From NCBI GenBank assembly GCA_026214975.1, contig CM047806.1, positions 4,997,822-5,061,821 of the forward strand: a DNA stretch of 64,000 bases, given 5' to 3'. Both the position numbers and the translations under genes were made by a program. Source of the stretch: Gentiana macrophylla. Its lineage: Eukaryota; Streptophyta; Magnoliopsida; Gentianales; Gentianaceae. The stretch's first letter is position 1. The number at the start of each line of letters is the position of its first letter. The notes under the pieces are model-generated. The model was not told the origin of the DNA. It was given only the letters and a program-made list of their open reading frames with translations, and ran no database searches. Positions 59,482 to 64,000 of this stretch are shown one piece after another.

Positions 59482-60147
59482 AATAATAATGTCTTCCATA
59501 ATCCATTCCATTTCAGTTTATGTTGTTTAACTTGTTTACATCTTACAGTACTAGATGTTGTTGTATAAAGTAGCCTCTCTCAGGTTGTCAACACAACCTC
59601 ATCCACAATGAATCAATCCAAAGCTAACCTTCCTAGCACTAGCAGTATCAAACCACCAAGCAACTCCAAGAAAAGCCAAAAAAAAAAAAGGCAAGAAGAA
59701 CATGATATGTTGTTTACATGGTATTTGGATTCTCTAATCTTTTGATAACATGTTTGTATCTTTGGACTTTGGACTTTTAAGTTGGACTCTTTGAACATTT
59801 GATAACATGTTTATAATAATGTCTTCCATAATCCATTCCATTTTAGTTTATGTTGTTTAACTTGTTTACATCTTACAGTCTTAGATGTTGTTGTATAAAG
59901 TAGCCTCTCTCAGGTTGTCAACACAACCTCATCCACAATGAATCAATCCAAAGCTAACCTTCCTAGCACTAGCAGTATCAAACCACCAAGCAACTCCAGA
60001 AAAGCCAAAAAAAAAAAAAAAAGGCAAGAAGAACATGATATGTTGTTTACATGGTATTTGGATTCTCTAATCTTTTGATAACATGTTTGTATCTTTGGAC
60101 TTTGGACTTTTAAGTTGGACTCTTTGAACATTTGATAACATGTTTGT
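59482..60147 (+). repeat. 330-bp tandem duplication in the hAT 3' region
   Basis: AATGTCTTCCATAATCCATT starts both copies (59488 and 59818). Each runs through CACAATGAATCAATCCAAAG, a poly-A tract and GATATGTTGTTTACATGG to GATAACATGTTT. The copies differ mainly in poly-A length and a few bases. Confidence 0.92.
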
Positions 60148-60371
60148 AATAACTAATGTATTATGTTGGACTTTGGACTTTTAAGTTTTAACATTACGTA
60201 TGGTTTATTGGTTTTTGTAATTTGGACAATATTGTTGGACTTGGAGTCTTGGACACTTGGATTTTTGGCTACTTGTGATTTATGAATGATATGTTAATTT
60301 TTTATTTTTTTTATTTTCCCCGTTATGATATCAATATATATATCATAATTCATAATGATATATTGATATCA

Positions 60372-60624
60372 TATCTCCCTCCGTCATGATATAAAGTCAT
60401 TTCGCTTTTGAACACTAACATGAATTAAGAAAAATAATAAATGAGTTCATTTTTAATATTTCAAGGCAAAATATTGTATTGTTTTTGTGAGTGAGCATAA
60501 TATTGCGTTGTTTAGTGTGAAAGTGAAAGCAATCATTAATCTTGTATTGAAATGTGGAAAGGACTTATATTATGGGATATTTACAAAAAAGTTAAAAGAC
60601 TTATATTACGGGACGGATGGAGTA
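60372..60624. mobile_element. Stowaway-like MITE nested in the hAT element
   Basis: The left end TATCTCCCTCCGTCATGATA pairs with the right end, which reverse-complemented reads TACTCCATCCGTCCCGTAATA. About 253 bp, AT-rich, non-coding. Confidence 0.75.
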
Positions 60625-61661
60625 TTTTTTTCAATGTGGCTTTATTTTTATACATATACAATTTGAATTTGTATCACACAAAGTCTGATTTTTTTAAAAA
60701 ACGAGTTCGAGCCGAACATGTTCGGCATGTTCGAGCCGAGCCGAAACTTTTTCCCCAAATACCAGGCCGAACCCGGGCGGATAATGAAAATATAAGGCTT
60801 CGGCCATTTCAAGCGAGCCGAGCCTAAGGTTCGAACACACACGAGCAGGCTCAAACCACGAGGGGTTCGGTAGGAGTTCGGCTCGTTTACATGCCTACTG
60901 GTATGTAATTATTAATGGTTATTAGCTAACAGAGTTTTGAATAAAGCTCCCTCACATCTCCTACTCTCTTACTTAGACTAGGCGCGAATGACTGCAAGCG
61001 CGTATCTGAGACGTTGATAAATTCTAATTCATCAAAGCACAATCCACTTTCATGCCGCTTCCGGCGGATCGAACTTCAACTCCCTTTAAAACTATTTCGG
61101 GTCGGAGGCTAAGCGAATCGGAAGCTCAATCGAGGCTTGTTCGTTTTCATTTAATCTTATTTAAAGTCATTAACAATCTACTGATTAAATTTGCTTGTCG
61201 CGATAACGTTATTTCTGAAATTCAATGTCTACTAAATCATAATTTATATTCTTTTTGAAACGATAAATATACAACACAATAATACTGAAACAATCATATA
61301 TTATATAATTATTAAATGATTCTTTCTTTTTATATAAAATGAACCTGCTTTCTCTTTTTATTTTGAAGTAAAGAAAGTAGGAAGAATGAATCTGAAATGG
61401 GAAAAAGGACACGAAAAAAATAATGGTTGAGAAGGAATAGCAGCGCACATTCTTCACTACATGTATGTTACTACATTTGGTTGTAGCAACATGTAAGTAG
61501 TAACACAATCTAATAACGTGCTGCGTTTTTATCGCCTCAAGCCAATATCTTTTTTTGTGTCTTTTCTCATTTTAGATCAAAAAGTCATCATTTTTTTTTT
61601 TCAGTCTTAATCTTCTCCCCCTTTTTTTCTGTTTCGACAGTCATGCAAATGATTGGCAATT

Positions 61662-61668
<7 letters not shown>

Positions 61669-61703
<35 letters not shown>
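61669..61703. repeat. (AT)n microsatellite
   Basis: Uninterrupted AT dinucleotide run. Confidence 0.95.
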
Positions 61704-61707
<4 letters not shown>

Positions 61708-61852
61708 ATACGGAACAACAAAATAAATAGAGAAAATAGAAGATATACCAAAGATTAAAAGCAAAACCTCTATGCTCTTTTTTCATTATCGCTTTTTATT
61801 ATTATTATAACCTTTTGACAGTAAGTGAAAAACAAATAGATATACATATGTC

Positions 61853-62540
61853 TGCCTTTTTTTTCCTTGGACATGAGACAAGTAAAACGACAAGATCGAA
61901 AGGGAATCAAAATAATACAGAAATAGCATAATCAAAGTGCGGTTAACACCTTTTAATTCACCTTAACATCATAAGATATCAATTATTTAATATGAAAATT
62001 CTCTTAGAAAACAAATCAAAAATACGATTTAACCTCTCTAAACCATAATTAATTTGTAGGAGAATCTCTTATCTTTTAGCAAGCTATTCCCACCAAACCT
62101 TGACAAGGTCCTAACTCCTAACTGTCGGGTGTTGAATCGATATTTATCTTCACGACGATTCCCGCTTCATTCTGAATTTGAAAAACCATAAGATCAGACA
62201 GAAAACGGAAAAAATCTCTCAGCCCTTATTTTCAAACTTTCACACGCAGGAGAGGGATATTGGAAAGAAGGAAATTCAAGGTTAGGGAAACTAATGGGTT
62301 TATTTTTCCTTAAATAGGAAAATTCTCAATAATTAACATAATCCCTTATTTTCCTTAAATACCCTTATTATTAAATAATCAGTTTTTTTCCCAAATATTC
62401 ATACATACTTCGACTTTACATATATATATTTATCCACAATATATATATATACACATAAAATACTTTAATCCGTAAATCATAATATTTCATTTTTCGCAAA
62501 AAGACACGTCTGTCTTTTTTCGAAAAATCAGGATATTACA
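61853..62540 (-). mobile_element. Candidate solo LTR
   Basis: On the - strand it starts TGTAATATCCTGATTTTTCG, a common start of plant gypsy LTRs, and could end AAAAAAAGGCA. TATGT occurs right of 62540 and at 61847-61851, one base off the ideal position. A - strand TATTTAAGG near 62310 could be the promoter. The left boundary is uncertain. Confidence 0.4.
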
Positions 62541-62917
62541 TATGTCTTATGTTGAAAGAGCTCAAGTGGCGAACTAACGCCGGCTGGCCTAGGTGCTGAT
62601 GTCAATATCCTGACACTTAGCCAAGAATAAAATCTGATGATGAGAAAGGACGATTTCGGCCCGTATGTGATAGTGAACTTATGCATTTAGTTATGTCTAA
62701 TAAGTGATACGTATATGGCGATCGATCTCATATATGCCAATTATGTTTTTTCTCAATGGATGAAGCAACTTTTAAGGATAAGATGAAAAAGAAAACCCTA
62801 TTCATTTCGAAAAGGAAATTGCAAGATAAAAACAAAAAACCCAAAAATCTTATATTAAAATTTTTATTTCATTTTATCTTATTGTTAACAAGAATTTCCG
62901 TACATGGGTGTATTTTA

Positions 62918-63045
62918 TCCGGTCACTCCATTCCAAATGAAATGATAGTTCAGTTAATCAGGACCGCTCAGTTTATAGTTTTTATTATGTAAACTGTGCG
63001 GTTCTGATCAGCTGAACCATTACTTCACCTCAAATGGATGGCGTA
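62918..63045. repeat. Foldback (MITE-like) element
   Basis: GTTCAGTTAATCAGGACCGC on the left pairs with the right arm, which reverse-complemented reads GTTCAGCTGATCAGAACCGC. The arms continue into CTCAGTTTA / ACAGTTTAC. Confidence 0.7.
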
Positions 63046-63164
63046 TATAAGTAAAAATTTGCCCCCTAGCATTTCATCTTATTCAATTAATAATTATTGT
63101 TGTACTTATTATAGTACTAATGAATTTATGTTTAAAAGGAAGGGAAAAAAAGAAGGGTAATTTT

Positions 63165-63310
63165 TCCCTAGTCACTCCATTTGCACCGTAAACACACGTG
63201 GATGATTTTGAACCACACAGATTGAATTTGAGTTGAAACTGTGCGGTCCAGAATCATTCACATGTGTCACTCTTCAAACATCCTCTCCATAGAAGAATTT
63301 CCCAAAAAGA
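63165..63310. repeat. Foldback (MITE-like) element
   Basis: CACACGTGGATGATTTTGAA on the left pairs with the right arm, which reverse-complemented reads GACACATGTGAATGATTCTGG. The arms continue into CCACACAG / CCGCACAG. Confidence 0.7.
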
Positions 63311-63670
63311 AGGACCTAAATGTGAACAATCATCATAGCCCATTATTACGCCATTATGATAGTACTGTTAGTTTGAAAATAATTTGATTATACAGTATTT
63401 CCCACGTCCATTAATCTTATTTCATGCATACTGTTGTAGCAATAATTTGATTATATAGTTTGCTTTTACTAGCTTCTTAATTATTCGTTGAACACAGTCT
63501 TTTTTATAGACTATAGGTAATATCATTATAGCATAATTGGATCTTACACAAATAAAATATTGTCTTTTTGGGTAGCCTTTTAGCTATGAAAGATTCATTG
63601 ACGAGGGTGTTGGATTTCAACTTTAGGAAGACTAATAGACAATTTTTAAATTATCGGATGAGTTGTATTA

Positions 63671-63760
63671 AGATAAGATAGTGGATTGAATCGGACTACG
63701 TATAAATTTTAGTGTAATTTTTTATTTTTCTGATGGGCTTAGCCCCCACCCGTTTTAATT
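63671..63760. repeat. Terminal-repeat fragment shared with 8041 and 30722
   Basis: GGACTACGTATAAATTTTAG, TGTAATTTTTTAT and GATGGGCTTAGCCCCCACCC occur in the same order as at the other two sites, with more changes. Confidence 0.45.
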
Positions 63761-63769
63761 GGATGTATA

Positions 63770-63770
<1 letters not shown>

Positions 63771-63807
<37 letters not shown>
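63771..63807. repeat. (AT)n microsatellite
   Basis: Uninterrupted AT dinucleotide run. Confidence 0.95.
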
Positions 63808-63809
<2 letters not shown>

Positions 63810-64000
63810 CAACTATAAAATAATATGATGTATATGACCATCTCTGAAATCGTCCGGATAGAATTGCGGGTAATTGGATCTTTCGAAAGATAATCCAACT
63901 TGTTGATTTGATAGCGTTTGCAATGATTTATGATTGTTTCAAAGGTGACTTTCTACGTATTTTATATGTAAGAGATTAAGTCAACAACGTAATTCTGAAT

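Larger units (their letters stand above)
56090..60897 (+). mobile_element. hAT DNA transposon (4.8 kb), non-functional
   Basis: Terminal inverted repeats TAGGCATGTAAGTGAGCC (left) and TAGGCATGTAAACGAGCC (right end reverse-complemented) agree at 16 of 18 positions, with an 8-bp target duplication. Subterminal regions have multiple GAGCCGAACATGTTC and GTTCGGCTCG motifs on both strands (56130-56250 and 60700-60890), as expected for transposase-binding sites. The interior holds a broken BED/hAT transposase gene, a tandem 330-bp duplication and a nested Stowaway-like MITE. Confidence 0.85.
60906..64000. other. AT-rich intergenic region to the end of the window
   Basis: No supported gene. It contains a candidate solo LTR (61853-62540), two foldback elements (62918-63045, 63165-63310), a terminal-repeat fragment (63671-63760) and AT microsatellites (61669-61703, 63771-63807). 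Confidence 0.6.

Noticed and set aside
1..64000. tRNA or rRNA genes
   Set aside because: I saw no cloverleaf-like or rRNA-like sequence. The only tRNA-related motifs are retrotransposon primer-binding sites.

Overview
This is a plant nuclear window. It has multi-exon genes with GT-AG introns, strong AT richness, and plant gene families (a GT31 hydroxyproline O-galactosyltransferase, an ERD4-type OSCA/CSC1 channel, a prenyltransferase alpha subunit). It also has eudicot-style transposons: Ty1/copia, Ty3/gypsy Tat-like, hAT, and Stowaway-like MITEs. I cannot name the species; an asterid eudicot is only a guess.

The left third (1-20.4 kb) is gene space with four protein-coding genes. On the + strand are a seven-exon galactosyltransferase (1250-5540), a six-exon ERD4/CSC1-like membrane channel (9373-13284) and a five-exon farnesyl/geranylgeranyltransferase-I alpha subunit (15077-18554). 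On the - strand is a two-exon coiled-coil protein of unknown function (19068-20376). For every intron, the splice sites I chose restore one open frame with family-typical length. Introns and spacers hold small repeats: a hAT-type MITE in galactosyltransferase intron 6, serial local duplications inside the prenyltransferase gene (including a decayed copy of its third coding exon), and a dispersed short repeat family.

20.4-35.2 kb is intergenic. It contains a 3'-truncated Ty1/copia element (25127-28708, - strand) whose 1087-codon ORF is uninterrupted, a G-rich minisatellite split by a TIR-like insertion, MITEs and an AT microsatellite.

35.2-60.9 kb is a transposon cluster. In order it holds: a full Ty3/gypsy element (35199-45111) with paired LTRs, an ATGAT target duplication, pol on the - strand and an extra antisense ORF on the + strand; a solo LTR (46934-47578, TSD CCTCA); a full Ty1/copia element (48460-53428, TSD AAACT) with almost identical LTRs but a heavily frame-broken interior; a 1.97-kb solo LTR (54002-55973, TSD GCCTC); and a 4.8-kb hAT element (56090-60897) with a broken transposase, an internal 330-bp tandem duplication and a nested Stowaway-like MITE. 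Several of these insertions lie inside one another or inside an older repeat.

60.9-64 kb is AT-rich intergenic DNA with a candidate solo LTR, two foldback elements and AT microsatellites. The host genes are functionally unrelated. The most informative novelty is the Tat-like element with its antisense ORF and satellite-like 3' region, plus the contrast between young LTRs and broken coding sequence in the 48-53 kb copia element.
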